From: Leucobacter sp. 7(1)
GTDB taxonomy: Bacteria; Actinomycetota; Actinomycetes; Actinomycetales; Microbacteriaceae
Assembly: GCF_900163635.1 (NCBI RefSeq)
Contig: NZ_FUID01000002.1
Location: 115,551-179,550, forward strand
Reading direction: 5' to 3'
DNA length: 64,000 nucleotides
In this document: positions 53,293 to 61,321 of the stretch, one piece after another
Layout of the letters: each line of letters begins with the position of its first letter
Position numbering within the stretch: position 1 is the first letter of the stretch
Notes under the pieces: model-generated
Seen by the model: the letters and a program-made list of their open reading frames with translations, nothing else
What the model was told of the DNA's origin: nothing
Databases searched by the model: none
Position numbers and translations under genes: made by a program

Positions 53293-53349
53293 GTGAGTTC
53301 CTTTGGTCAGTCGGGTTCGGGATCGTCGGCTCGCCGGCCTCGCAGGCCG

Positions 53350-53775
53350 CTAGCGAGCCACTGGGCACGAGAACGACCACATGACGCCGTAGCGGTCAAA
53401 TACCTGGCCGTACCAGTCGCCCCACGGGGCTTCTTCGAACGGCATACCCACGGTGCCCCCTCCGGCGACAAATGCCTCAATGAAGCCACGTGCCTCATCC
53501 GGGGTGTCGGTCGTGTAGAGCAGTGAGTAGGCAGTGCCGCGCACAGGATAGTCAGTGCCGGGATCCATCGAATCCCCGCCCGCGATGATGCCCGCGGGCA
53601 GCGTCAACGTGGCGTGCGCAACAGCCTGCGGATCCGGCTCAAACGGCATGCCCTCGAGTTGCATATCGCCATAGCGCAGGATCTCGAGTTCACCGCCCAA
53701 CACCTCGTGCCAGTGGGTCATCGCGTCACCGGTCGTGCCGTCCAGCGAAATGTAGCTTGCGAGTGAGTGTGTCAT
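53350..53775 (-). CDS. VOC-superfamily protein, PhnB/glyoxalase-like
   Basis: 141 residues from ATG 53775, with AAAGGAG at ideal spacing. Two beta-alpha-beta-beta-beta modules as in PhnB-like proteins: SLASYISLDG, ALTMTHW-type helix (DAMTHWHEVLGGELEIL), and the C-terminal PWGDWYGQVFDRYGVMWSF. The conserved end matches the 3-demethylubiquinone-9 methyltransferase-like (YjdN/PhnB) group. No activity is established for these proteins; they are unlikely to be true glyoxalase I. Confidence 0.85.
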   Translation of the reverse strand: MTHSLASYISLDGTTGDAMTHWHEVLGGELEILRYGDMQLEGMPFEPDPQAVAHATLTLPAGIIAGGDSMDPGTDYPVRGTAYSLLYTTDTPDEARGFIEAFVAGGGTVGMPFEEAPWGDWYGQVFDRYGVMWSFSCPVAR

Positions 53776-53873
53776 GGAAACTCCTTTGACGCTCAGACGG
53801 GAACGCCATCGCCCCGTGTGCACACAGTATGCACCCGGGGCACCCCGCAGGTCACCCCCAAATTTGCCGAGGG

Positions 53874-54290
53874 TTAGCCTGCGCGCTTCACCACGCTGGA
53901 CTTGAGCTTCATCTTGCCGAAACCGGGAACCCGCGCGTCGATGTCGTGACCGTCAGCCGCACCCGGAACCAGGCGAATCCCGGTCACCTTCGTGCCGACC
54001 TTGATGCTGCCACCGCCCGCACCCGATACCTTCACGGTTTTGACAAGCGTCACGGTGTCGCCATCTGCCAAGGCATTACCCACGGCATCTCGGATCTCAG
54101 CATCCGCTGCATCACCCGCATGATCCGCGTCGTCCGTACCCGTGGGAGCGGAGCCCGACCACTCATGACCGCACATCGGACACACAAGCAGCGGCCCTGA
54201 TTCGTACGCGTATTCGCTCGCGCATTCGGGGCACGGCGGCACGGCTTCCGGGTCCGTAGCGGAGGCGGTGTCGGCGGTGGAGTCAGTCAT
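53874..54290 (-). CDS. PhnA/YjdM-type zinc-ribbon protein
   Basis: 138 residues. An N-terminal zinc ribbon with two Cys-x-x-Cys pairs (PPCPECASEY, VCPMCGHEW), an Asp/Ala-rich spacer and a C-terminal PhnA beta domain (DGDTVTLVKTVKVSGAGG, GFGKMKLKSSVVKK-like end). The old name phosphonoacetate hydrolase is not supported for this family. The usual length is about 110; the spacer accounts for the rest. It starts inside the last codons of the upstream efflux gene (8-bp overlap). Confidence 0.85.
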   Translation of the reverse strand: MTDSTADTASATDPEAVPPCPECASEYAYESGPLLVCPMCGHEWSGSAPTGTDDADHAGDAADAEIRDAVGNALADGDTVTLVKTVKVSGAGGGSIKVGTKVTGIRLVPGAADGHDIDARVPGFGKMKLKSSVVKRAG

Positions 54291-55464
54291 CGTGCGTCCC
54301 TTTCTCGGGGGTCGATGGTGCTGCCTGCTCCTTGAGCGAGCGGCACCAGAGTACGGCCGCCCCGATCATACACACGGCGCTCGCCCAGAGCGGCCCCGGT
54401 GCGCCGAGCCGACTCAGCGCGACTCCCCCCAAGACTGGGCCGATCACGGCCCCCAGGTTGAGTGCGACGGTCGAGAACGCCCCGCCCAGTGTCGGTGCGG
54501 CGCCAGCGCTGGCCAGCACCCGGGATATCAGCGTGCTGCCGACAAGGAACGACACCATCCCCATAGCGCTGCTCAACACCCACACCACCGCCGCGTGCTG
54601 CGACCACACCGCAAGACCGACCCACCCCACAATCGCGACGATCATGCCGACGCTCAAGATCCCCGACCAGTGCCTGTCGGCGAATCGGCCCGTCAACGTC
54701 ACTCCGCACAGCGCACCCACCCCAAAGCCGGCGAGGAGCAGCGGAATCAGCGCTGAGGAGATCCCGGCAGCGCGTTCCGCCACGACTGCGAGATACGTGT
54801 AGGAACAGAACACCGCAGCGTTTGCCAGCACCGCGAGCGCGATCATCCGTCGCAACTCGGGCGAGCTGAGCGCCGTCAATTCGCGACGCAGGGACGGTGT
54901 GGCACCCTGCTGCCGCGGGTCCCGCATGCGTCCCATCCAGCCGAGCGCGCCGAGCGCCGGGAGGCAGATCGCGGCAACGCCCCACAGGACCGCCCGCCAG
55001 CCCCACAGGTTTCCCGCCCACGCGCCCAGCGGCACTCCGGCGATCAGCGCAAGCGTGGTCCCACCGAGCAGCACCGCGAGCGCACGGGCCCGCCGCTGTG
55101 GGGGCACAATCCGTGGGATCACAGACATCGCGATTGCGACAAACCCGGCGTTCGCGACCGCGGCGATGACTCGGCTGATGAGCAGCAGGCCAAAACCTGG
55201 CGCGAGCGCGCCGATCACGTGTGCGGCCACGAACACGGCCAGAAACCCGAGCAACGCAGACTTCGCAGGGAGATCCCGCACGAGCACCGCCATCGTAGGG
55301 GCACCCACGACCATGCCCAGTGCGAATCCAGAGGTCAGAAGTCCTGTCGTTCCGAGTGAGACATTGAGCTCAACTGCCATCCCCGGGAGCAGCCCGGCGA
55401 GCATGAACTCCGAAGTTCCTTGCGCAAAAATTGCAAGCGCTAGAAGATATACCAAAAATGGCAT
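54283..55464 (-). CDS. MFS efflux transporter, Cmx/CmrA-like
   Basis: 393 residues from ATG 55464 (GGAAAG upstream); the frame reaches 55551 but lacks a better start. Twelve membrane segments. The N-terminus PFLVYLLALAIFAQGTSEFM and the following LLPGMAVELNVS closely resemble the chloramphenicol exporters Cmx and CmrA of actinobacteria. Motif-C-like RVIAAVANAGFVAIA is present. A chloramphenicol or related drug exporter is plausible but untested. Overlaps the PhnA-type gene by 8 bp. Confidence 0.82.
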   Translation of the reverse strand: MPFLVYLLALAIFAQGTSEFMLAGLLPGMAVELNVSLGTTGLLTSGFALGMVVGAPTMAVLVRDLPAKSALLGFLAVFVAAHVIGALAPGFGLLLISRVIAAVANAGFVAIAMSVIPRIVPPQRRARALAVLLGGTTLALIAGVPLGAWAGNLWGWRAVLWGVAAICLPALGALGWMGRMRDPRQQGATPSLRRELTALSSPELRRMIALAVLANAAVFCSYTYLAVVAERAAGISSALIPLLLAGFGVGALCGVTLTGRFADRHWSGILSVGMIVAIVGWVGLAVWSQHAAVVWVLSSAMGMVSFLVGSTLISRVLASAGAAPTLGGAFSTVALNLGAVIGPVLGGVALSRLGAPGPLWASAVCMIGAAVLWCRSLKEQAAPSTPEKGTHDD

Positions 55465-55722
55465 GAGAAAAACTTTCCGTGAGGTGACGAACCAGAACCG
55501 TTCGGCACCACCGGCAACAGCGACAATTCCCCGGCGCGCAACTGCGCTCACCGCGGAGAAGTTCCCGCTCTCGGGCTACCGGCGTGCCGATAGCCCCACG
55601 CGAATTGTTTCAATACACCCCATGCCGTTCAGTCTAGGGCAGCGATAGTTGGAGTGCAGTGATCGTTGCAGTGCAGTGATCGTTTGACCCTGTCGTAGCG
55701 TCAAGGTTTAGCGTGACGTTCC

Positions 55723-56637
55723 ATGAGCATTTCAGTGATCGATACCGCCACCACCATGCGCGCCGTTCTGACGGCGCCCGAATCCGCACGCCAGGATCTT
55801 CTTCGCGAACTCTGGGCCCCTGTCGCACCGATGTACTCGTTTGTACCCGGAGGCGTCGACCTCGGTGCCGTGCACGCACAGAACTTTGGCTTCCCCACTG
55901 CACACTCGACCCCAGAGGTGCTTCAGGCCTGCGACACACTCGCGAACGCCCGGGCCTGGGAACGGATCGATCACGCACTGCACCAAGGGATTGCGGCGCT
56001 CCGCGCCGCCAACCCGAGGCTCACGATTCCGGATCTCACCGTGCTCCTGGTTCTCGGCGACCCGTCGAACCCGCACTTCATGGAGGAGGTGCAAGGGCTC
56101 TCTGGCTTCGGCGGGATCAGCGGCTACATTGTGATCACCGTGTGGCCCACCGAGCGGATATTGAATCGATTGGAGGCGATCGCGGTGCACGAACTCCACC
56201 ACAACCTGCGTTACTCCCCCGGCGGCGTGCGTTGGGATCCGCAGACCGTCACCGTCGGGGAGCACATCGTCTCCGAAGGGCTCGCTGACCTGTTTGCCGT
56301 TGAGCTCACCGGCGCTGCGGGGTTGACGCATTTTGTCAGCGCCGAGACGCGGGCAGACGATGCGGTGCTTGCACGGGTCGCTACGGGTCTCGACGTCACG
56401 GGGATGGGCGACTTTGCGGCGTGGGTACTGGGCGACACGACCGCCCGCCTATTCGGGACGGCACCTGTGGGTCTTCCCACCGGGGCGGGCTACGCTGCGG
56501 GGGTGCGGATCGTGCAGGCCTACCTGGCGACCACGGGAACCACCGCGGCCGCCAGCCTGCACGCGCCCGTCGCGGAGATTCTGCGCATTGCGCTCCCGGC
56601 TCTGGATCTCGTTCCGTCCCGGCCTGCGACAGACTGA
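55723..56637 (+). CDS. DUF2268 putative zinc-dependent protease
   Basis: 304 residues. The metallopeptidase motif HELHH lies in AIAVHELHHNLRYSPGG, with a downstream glutamate in SEGLADLFAVEL as third zinc ligand, the gluzincin-like pattern of DUF2268. No signal peptide, so probably cytoplasmic. TAGCGT ends eight bases before ATG, with TTGACC 19 bases further up, suggesting a leaderless mRNA. It lies 49 bp before a MerR-type regulator gene and may be coexpressed. Substrates unknown. Confidence 0.8.
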   Translation: MSISVIDTATTMRAVLTAPESARQDLLRELWAPVAPMYSFVPGGVDLGAVHAQNFGFPTAHSTPEVLQACDTLANARAWERIDHALHQGIAALRAANPRLTIPDLTVLLVLGDPSNPHFMEEVQGLSGFGGISGYIVITVWPTERILNRLEAIAVHELHHNLRYSPGGVRWDPQTVTVGEHIVSEGLADLFAVELTGAAGLTHFVSAETRADDAVLARVATGLDVTGMGDFAAWVLGDTTARLFGTAPVGLPTGAGYAAGVRIVQAYLATTGTTAAASLHAPVAEILRIALPALDLVPSRPATD

Positions 56638-56686
56638 AACACCAACGGAGACACCGGCACCTGCCCGGCGACGAAGGGCGACACGT

Positions 56687-57475
56687 ATGGAATGGACGGT
56701 GCAGCAGCTCGCTGAACGCGCCGGCATCAGCGCTCGCACGATCCGTCACTACCATCGGATCGGCCTCCTGCTTCCCGACAGCGTGGGGTCCAACGGATAC
56801 CGATACTACGGTGCGGTCGCGGTGGCCCGGCTCCAGCGCATTCTGCTGCTCCGGGATACCGGCATGCCGCTCGCCGATATCGCCGAAGCGCTCGCAACGG
56901 ATCCAAGCCGCCCGGGTGCCGAAGACTCCGAGGCGACCGAAATTGCCGCATTGGAGACGCACCTCACACGATTGGCGGGCGAACAACGGGCCCTGGAGCG
57001 TCGGGTACGTGCCGTCGAGCACACCCTCGAGATGCGGCGCGCGGGCCGCGAGCCCCACATGGATGCCATGCTCGACGGATTCAACGACCGCTTCGAGGAC
57101 GAGGTGGTGCGACGCTGGGGGCGGGAGGCGTTCGAGGCCTCGAACCAGTGGTGGCACGGGAAGTCGTTGTCTCAGCAGCGCGCATGGCAACAGCGTGCAG
57201 AGACATTACTGCACACGTGGGCAGCGCTGCATGAGGCCGGGTTTCAGCCGGGGTCGCAGGCGGCGCAGGATCACGCCGCGGCCCACGTCGCCTGGTTCGC
57301 TGAGATCCCCGGCACCCCCACTCACGCGGGTGATGTGACGCGATCCGCGGCGATGGTGCGTGGGGTCGCTGCCTCGTACGAAGCGGACCCGAGCTTCCAG
57401 CACCACTTCGGCAGCCCGGCGGCAGCGCACCTCGCAGCAGAGTCACTCCGGCAACGTGTTTCCGGCTGGGGGTAA
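56687..57475 (+). CDS. MerR-family regulator with TipAS-like effector domain
   Basis: 262 residues from ATG 56687 (AAGGGCGAC upstream). N-terminal MerR winged HTH (VQQLAERAGISARTIRHYHR; GLLLPDSVGSNGYRYYG), coiled-coil dimer helix with RLAGEQRALERRVRAVE, and a C-terminal TipAS-type antibiotic-recognition domain (ERWG-like EVVRRWGREAFEASNQWW). TipA-type proteins bind thiopeptides or other ligands and activate their own promoters. Target here unknown; the upstream DUF2268 gene and the divergent efflux gene are candidates. Confidence 0.85.
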   Translation: MEWTVQQLAERAGISARTIRHYHRIGLLLPDSVGSNGYRYYGAVAVARLQRILLLRDTGMPLADIAEALATDPSRPGAEDSEATEIAALETHLTRLAGEQRALERRVRAVEHTLEMRRAGREPHMDAMLDGFNDRFEDEVVRRWGREAFEASNQWWHGKSLSQQRAWQQRAETLLHTWAALHEAGFQPGSQAAQDHAAAHVAWFAEIPGTPTHAGDVTRSAAMVRGVAASYEADPSFQHHFGSPAAAHLAAESLRQRVSGWG

Positions 57476-57484
57476 GGGGCGAGA

Positions 57485-57934
57485 TCACCGCTCCAACTCG
57501 GCGCGCAGCCAGGCGTTCCGGCTCCGAATGAGTCGTTCCATGTACCGTTCGAGCACAAGCTTTTCGGCGAGCCGACCGAGCACCCCAAAGGGGGCTCGAA
57601 ACTCGATGCGGTCGATCATGAGCGTTTCGGTACCCTGATCGATGAACTCGTGCTCGTGCCACCACCGCGCGAACGGCCCCGAGACCTGCTCATCCACAAA
57701 ACGCACGGGTCGCTCGAACGCCGAAATCTCGGAGGTGAGTCGAAACGGAATCCCAAAATGCCGGGCCCGCCATGTGACCCTCTCCCCCGGCCCGATCTCC
57801 CCATGGGTGACCCCGGCGACTGCCCGCTCCTTCGATCCGGCCATCGAGTCCGTGTGCGCGTCGATCGACAGATTCAGCGCAAAACACCGGTCGATCGGTG
57901 CCGCGATGCGCGTGTGGAGTTCGAAACGGGGCAT
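57485..57934 (-). CDS. SRPBCC-family (START-fold) protein
   Basis: 149 residues. Opens FELHTRIAAPIDRCFALNLS and ends with the amphipathic helix YMERLIRSRNAWLRAELE, the polyketide-cyclase/dehydrase-like SRPBCC pattern. It should form a hydrophobic ligand cavity; no catalytic residues are evident. TAGCGT ends six bases before the ATG, so probably leaderless. Convergent with the MerR gene, 9 bp apart. Confidence 0.8.
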   Translation of the reverse strand: MPRFELHTRIAAPIDRCFALNLSIDAHTDSMAGSKERAVAGVTHGEIGPGERVTWRARHFGIPFRLTSEISAFERPVRFVDEQVSGPFARWWHEHEFIDQGTETLMIDRIEFRAPFGVLGRLAEKLVLERYMERLIRSRNAWLRAELER

Positions 57935-58002
57935 GCCTCAACGCTACGCGATACTCTCGCCGAGGCCACCGCAGGGTGTCACCCCGGGGATAGGGTGGGA
58001 TC

Positions 58003-58239
58003 ATGACCGAGCACGCCGATCACAGTCCAGGGACCGGTGACGGGCTCGAGGACCACAACGAACCGCAGGTTCCAAGCGACGACCCCGGCGGCTGGAAACC
58101 GTTGTTCTGGTCGTTCGACGGGGGCGCGAATTTCTTCCCGACCTCGTGGAAATCCTGGGCGCTCCTGCTCGGCGGCACCCTCGTCGTGGTGCTCGGCGCG
58201 AACTGGCTCGGCGGGATCCTCGGGCTCAGCGGCGGTTGA
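58003..58239 (+). CDS. Small single-pass membrane protein
   Basis: 78 residues. An acidic hydrophilic N-terminus of about 30 residues leads to an aromatic stretch (WKPLFWSFDGGANFFPTSWK), then one membrane segment (ALLLGGTLVVVLGANWLGGI). TAGGGT six bases before ATG 58003 fits a leaderless start. I do not recognise the family; the frame is believable because of its clean topology and promoter. Confidence 0.6.
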   Translation: MTEHADHSPGTGDGLEDHNEPQVPSDDPGGWKPLFWSFDGGANFFPTSWKSWALLLGGTLVVVLGANWLGGILGLSGG

Positions 58240-58280
58240 CTCCATTCAGCCGCCCGCCGCGCATGAGAGCTTGGGGTGCC

Positions 58281-58700
58281 TCAGTCGGTCCAGGGGTTCA
58301 CGACTGGGATTCCGGTGTGGTGAAAATCTTGGACGTTCCTGGTCGCGCACATCGCGTCATGGGTGCGGCAAATCGCCGCAATCTGCGCATCAGCGATCGC
58401 AATGGGGAGCCCAGCACGCTCGCGCTCCCACAAAATATCGGCGTACGCCTCAGCGCAAGCCTCATCAAAGGGAAACACCATCTGCGCGCTGCGAAAAGGT
58501 TCGACCGCTGCGTACACGGCAGCCTCCAAGTCGGTCTTGCGTTGGCCTTCCGGAAGGCGACGCAGGCCAGCACACAGCTCAGCCAGCGTCACGGCAGTGA
58601 TCGTGACTTCGGCCCCCAGAGTCTGCAGCCACCCCACAACACGCGCGTCCGGATTCGGGCGCAGCACTTCGGAGATCACGTTCGTGTCCAGAACGATCAT
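58281..58700 (-). CDS. PIN-domain toxin, FitB/VapC type
   Basis: 139 residues. The four acidic residues of PIN ribonucleases are visible: Asp5 (VLDTN), Glu41 (LAELCAG), Asp104 (IADAQIAAI) and Asp125 (RNVQDF). Overall pattern (MIVLDTNVISEVLRP, TRNVQDF, VVNPW) is that of FitB. Such toxins cut RNA with Mg or Mn and are inhibited by the partner protein, whose gene overlaps by 4 bp (ATGA). Confidence 0.92.
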   Translation of the reverse strand: MIVLDTNVISEVLRPNPDARVVGWLQTLGAEVTITAVTLAELCAGLRRLPEGQRKTDLEAAVYAAVEPFRSAQMVFPFDEACAEAYADILWERERAGLPIAIADAQIAAICRTHDAMCATRNVQDFHHTGIPVVNPWTD

Positions 58701-58930
58701 TCGAACTCCATCGCACGGGGACGATCAGTACGAAGCGGCACCGGGAGCACTTCAATTCCACCGACGCTCTGTCCTGCCCGCAGCAACGCGAGCCCAATGT
58801 TCGGCTGCCGTGCCGCGCGAGTCAGAATGTCGCGCACCTCGGCTTCCATCGATCTCCCATGACGCTTCGCCTGGGCGACAAGCTGGGCTTTGACGCCGTC
58901 ATCCAGGCCGCGAACAAGAATGGAGGACAT
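58697..58930 (-). CDS. FitA-like ribbon-helix-helix antitoxin
   Basis: 77 residues from ATG 58930 (GAAGGGTGG upstream; a GTG at 58939 is possible). RHH DNA-binding N-terminus ILVRGLDDGVKAQLVAQAKR, then GRSMEAEVRDIL, typical of FitA, followed by a C-terminal tail that should block the PIN active site. It binds the inverted repeat just upstream to autoregulate the pair. Confidence 0.9.
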   Translation of the reverse strand: MSSILVRGLDDGVKAQLVAQAKRHGRSMEAEVRDILTRAARQPNIGLALLRAGQSVGGIEVLPVPLRTDRPRAMEFE

Positions 58931-58947
58931 ACGCACCACCCTTCAAT

Positions 58948-58969
58948 GTGATATCACCCATGATATCAC
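58948..58969. promoter_or_regulatory. Operator of the FitAB pair: GTGATATCA-N4-TGATATCAC
   Basis: Perfect 9-bp inverted repeat ending 17 bases upstream of the antitoxin ATG. Each arm contains the self-complementary TGATATCA, so the site offers several symmetric half-sites for RHH dimers. Confidence 0.75.
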
Positions 58970-59046
58970 GAGGATCGCTCTACTGGATTTGGCACGAACC
59001 CCGCTGTTGCGGAACTTCGCGCTCTCAGACTCGGTGAAGACTGGGG

Positions 59047-59424
59047 CTACTCCTCGTCGTCTTCGTCCGCGGCATCGTCGTCCCCGTTGAGGCGCGCTTC
59101 GAGGGCCGCGAGCTCAGCTCGGACCGCAGCGAGCGCTTCGGGGTCATCTTCCCAGAGCTCTCGGAACTCCGAGTCCTCTTCGAGGAACTCGGTGAGGAGC
59201 TCGATCCCGCGCTCCAAATGTCCGTCCAACCGCTCCAAGGCACCCGGCCAGATGTACGGCCGGCCAAGAGCCGTGAGGATGTACGCGGCGGCCCGGATCT
59301 CGTCCCCGTCGTCGGTGGCGAAAGCGCGCTCGATGTGGCCGTCAATGTCGATCCCGTCGAACAGACTGGTGAACCAGTCCGCCGCGCCGTCGTTGTCCCA
59401 CGGCTGGTGTCCCCAGGTGCCCAT
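59047..59424 (-). CDS. DUF4259 protein
   Basis: 125 residues, GGAAGGGC before ATG. Opens with the diagnostic MGTWGHQPWDNDGAADWF and continues through a helical body to a very acidic tail (GDDDAADEDDEE). DUF4259 proteins are widespread in actinobacteria and myxobacteria and are uncharacterised; some relatives sit beside polymorphic toxins as immunity-like proteins. No membrane segment. Confidence 0.85.
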   Translation of the reverse strand: MGTWGHQPWDNDGAADWFTSLFDGIDIDGHIERAFATDDGDEIRAAAYILTALGRPYIWPGALERLDGHLERGIELLTEFLEEDSEFRELWEDDPEALAAVRAELAALEARLNGDDDAADEDDEE

Positions 59425-59633
59425 GTGGTGCCCTTCCTCGGATGATCTGCTTGGCGCGGATTACGCAGCGCTCAGGTGAAGCACGGTGGCTGCTCCAGTG
59501 CCGCGGAAATTCACGGCGTTCGCAGCGTAGCGCAGACCACCGACAGCGCGATACCCCGGTGACCGCACTTCAGACAACAGTGACAAACATCGCTGTTCGG
59601 GTCAGGGCGCGACCTCACGCCGAGTCCCAGATC

Positions 59634-59960
59634 TCACATCTGCAGCGGCCAAGGTTCGTACGACACATCTGCAAACGCCGCGACTTCATTGCGAAGTCGG
59701 GCCGCAATGTCGAGCCCTACAGCTTCCCATTTCGTCCGGAGAAGATCAGACGCCCACCCATCGAACGGATCGAAATTCCGAACCCAGAGCGCGTTCCAGT
59801 CTGCAATATCCCGGCTCAAACCTGCCGAGAGGGAGTACGTCTCCGGATCGGTCGTGTACCCGATATCCCAGGTCGACGTCGAGTCCTCCCACAGCGGCCA
59901 ATCACGCCCGTAGTCAGGGAAGAGTCGAATCACACGGCGCGCTGGCGGAAGGTGCGTCAT
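59634..59960 (-). CDS. Hypothetical protein rich in Trp and Asp
   Basis: 108 residues from ATG 59960; TACTGT seven bases upstream supports a leaderless start over the longer frame to 60017. Sequence is polar with nine tryptophans (LFPDYGRDWPLWEDST, FDPFDGWASDLLRTKWEAVG). It resembles small conserved proteins often found near DUF4259 or immunity-type genes, but I cannot name a family. No signal or membrane segment. Confidence 0.6.
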   Translation of the reverse strand: MTHLPPARRVIRLFPDYGRDWPLWEDSTSTWDIGYTTDPETYSLSAGLSRDIADWNALWVRNFDPFDGWASDLLRTKWEAVGLDIAARLRNEVAAFADVSYEPWPLQM

Positions 59961-60017
59961 TTCGCGCACAGTACGGCCTCGACACGCGCCCAGTCCAGCA
60001 GCAGCAGAGAGCCACAC

Positions 60018-60060
60018 GCAGAATGCCCCGGCTCCTCCGAGAGGTGCCGGGGCATTCTGC
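60018..60060. terminator. 15-bp perfect hairpin downstream of ychF
   Basis: Arms 60018-60032 and 60046-60060 with a 13-base loop, 18 bases past the ychF stop on the minus strand. Confidence 0.8.
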
Positions 60061-60078
60061 GATCACACGGTGGCGAAG

Positions 60079-61152
60079 CTACACGTTAAAGCGCCACTCG
60101 CAGACGTCGCCGTCCTGCATCACGTATTCTTTGCCCTCCATGCGGGCCTTGCCCTTGGCGCGAGCCTCGGCGACGGAGCCGGTCTCGACGAGATCGTCGA
60201 AGGAGATGATCTCGCCCTTGATGAAGCCCTTCTCGAAATCACCGTGGATGACGCCGGCGGCCTGCGGAGCCGTCGCCCCCTTGCGGATCGTCCAGGCCCG
60301 CGCCTCCTTCGGCCCCGCGGTGAGGTACGTCTGCAGACCGAGGGTGTCAAAGCCGACACGGGCGAGCTGGTCGAGCCCGCTCTCCTCCTGGCCAATCGAG
60401 GCGAGCAGCTCGGCCGCGTCGTCCTCGTCGAGCTCGATAAGCTCACTCTCGAGCTTTGCGTCGAGGAAGATCGCCTTCGCGGGGGCGACGAGTGCCGCGA
60501 GCTCATCAAGCTTTGCCTGATCCTGCAGCACGCCCTCGTCAACGTTGAATACGTAGAGGAACGGCTTCGCGGTGAGCAGGCCCAGCTCGCGGATCGGCTC
60601 GAGATCAATCTTCGTGGCGGAAAGCAGCGTGCCCGCGTTCAATGCGGCGAGCGCTTCCTGAGCGGTGCTCACCACTGCCGGATCGATCTTCTTCGACTTC
60701 AGTTCCTTCTCGAAGCGCGGCAGCGCCTTCTCGATTGTCTGCAGATCAGCCAGGATCAGCTCGGTGTTAATCGTCTCCATGTCGCTGGAGGGGTTCACGC
60801 CGCCCTCAACGTGGATCACGTCGGGGTCGGAGAAGCCCCGGACAACCTGGGCGATCGCATCCGACTCGCGAATGTTCGCGAGGAACTGGTTGCCCAGCCC
60901 CTCACCCTCACTGGCACCGCGCACGATTCCGGCGATGTCAACAAACGAAACCGGCGCGGGCAGGATCCGCTCCGAGCCGAAGATCTCCGCGAGCTTGTTC
61001 AGCCGAGCATCCGGCAGGTTGACGACACCAACGTTCGGCTCAATCGTCGCGAACGGGTAGTTCGCCGCGAGAGCATCGTTGTGCGTGAGGGCGTTGAACA
61101 GGGTCGACTTGCCGACATTCGGGAGACCGACGATACCAATTGAAAGAGCCAC
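60079..61152 (-). CDS. ychF: Redox-regulated ATPase/GTPase YchF (OLA1 family)
   Basis: 357 residues from GTG 61152, the standard YchF length. TAGACT lies eight bases before it; the longer frame to 61275 is not typical. G1 GLPNVGKST (about 8-16), G3 DIAGIVRGASEGEGLGNQF, and the atypical G4 NVDE in YVFNVDEGVL (instead of NKxD), which gives ATP preference. C-terminal TGS domain ends in DGDVCEWRFNV. Binds ribosomes and affects stress responses. Divergent from the agmatine-deiminase-like gene. Confidence 0.95.
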   Translation of the reverse strand: MALSIGIVGLPNVGKSTLFNALTHNDALAANYPFATIEPNVGVVNLPDARLNKLAEIFGSERILPAPVSFVDIAGIVRGASEGEGLGNQFLANIRESDAIAQVVRGFSDPDVIHVEGGVNPSSDMETINTELILADLQTIEKALPRFEKELKSKKIDPAVVSTAQEALAALNAGTLLSATKIDLEPIRELGLLTAKPFLYVFNVDEGVLQDQAKLDELAALVAPAKAIFLDAKLESELIELDEDDAAELLASIGQEESGLDQLARVGFDTLGLQTYLTAGPKEARAWTIRKGATAPQAAGVIHGDFEKGFIKGEIISFDDLVETGSVAEARAKGKARMEGKEYVMQDGDVCEWRFNV

Positions 61153-61321
61153 GAGGATGAAGTCTACCCGGGTTCCCGCTGCCGGGCAGCCAGCGAAATT
61201 CCCAGCGAGAACGCATGCCGATCCGGTTATTCTTGGTTTCCAACCTAACTTGTCTCGACATGAGCCTGTCGGCATGAGTCCGCAGGATCACGCTGCCCCT
61301 TCCTACGAGAAAGCCTCTCCC

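Noticed and set aside
57979..58245. Minus-strand 88-codon frame opposite the small membrane protein
   Set aside because: The plus frame has a membrane segment and a leaderless promoter; the minus frame has no distinguishing features.
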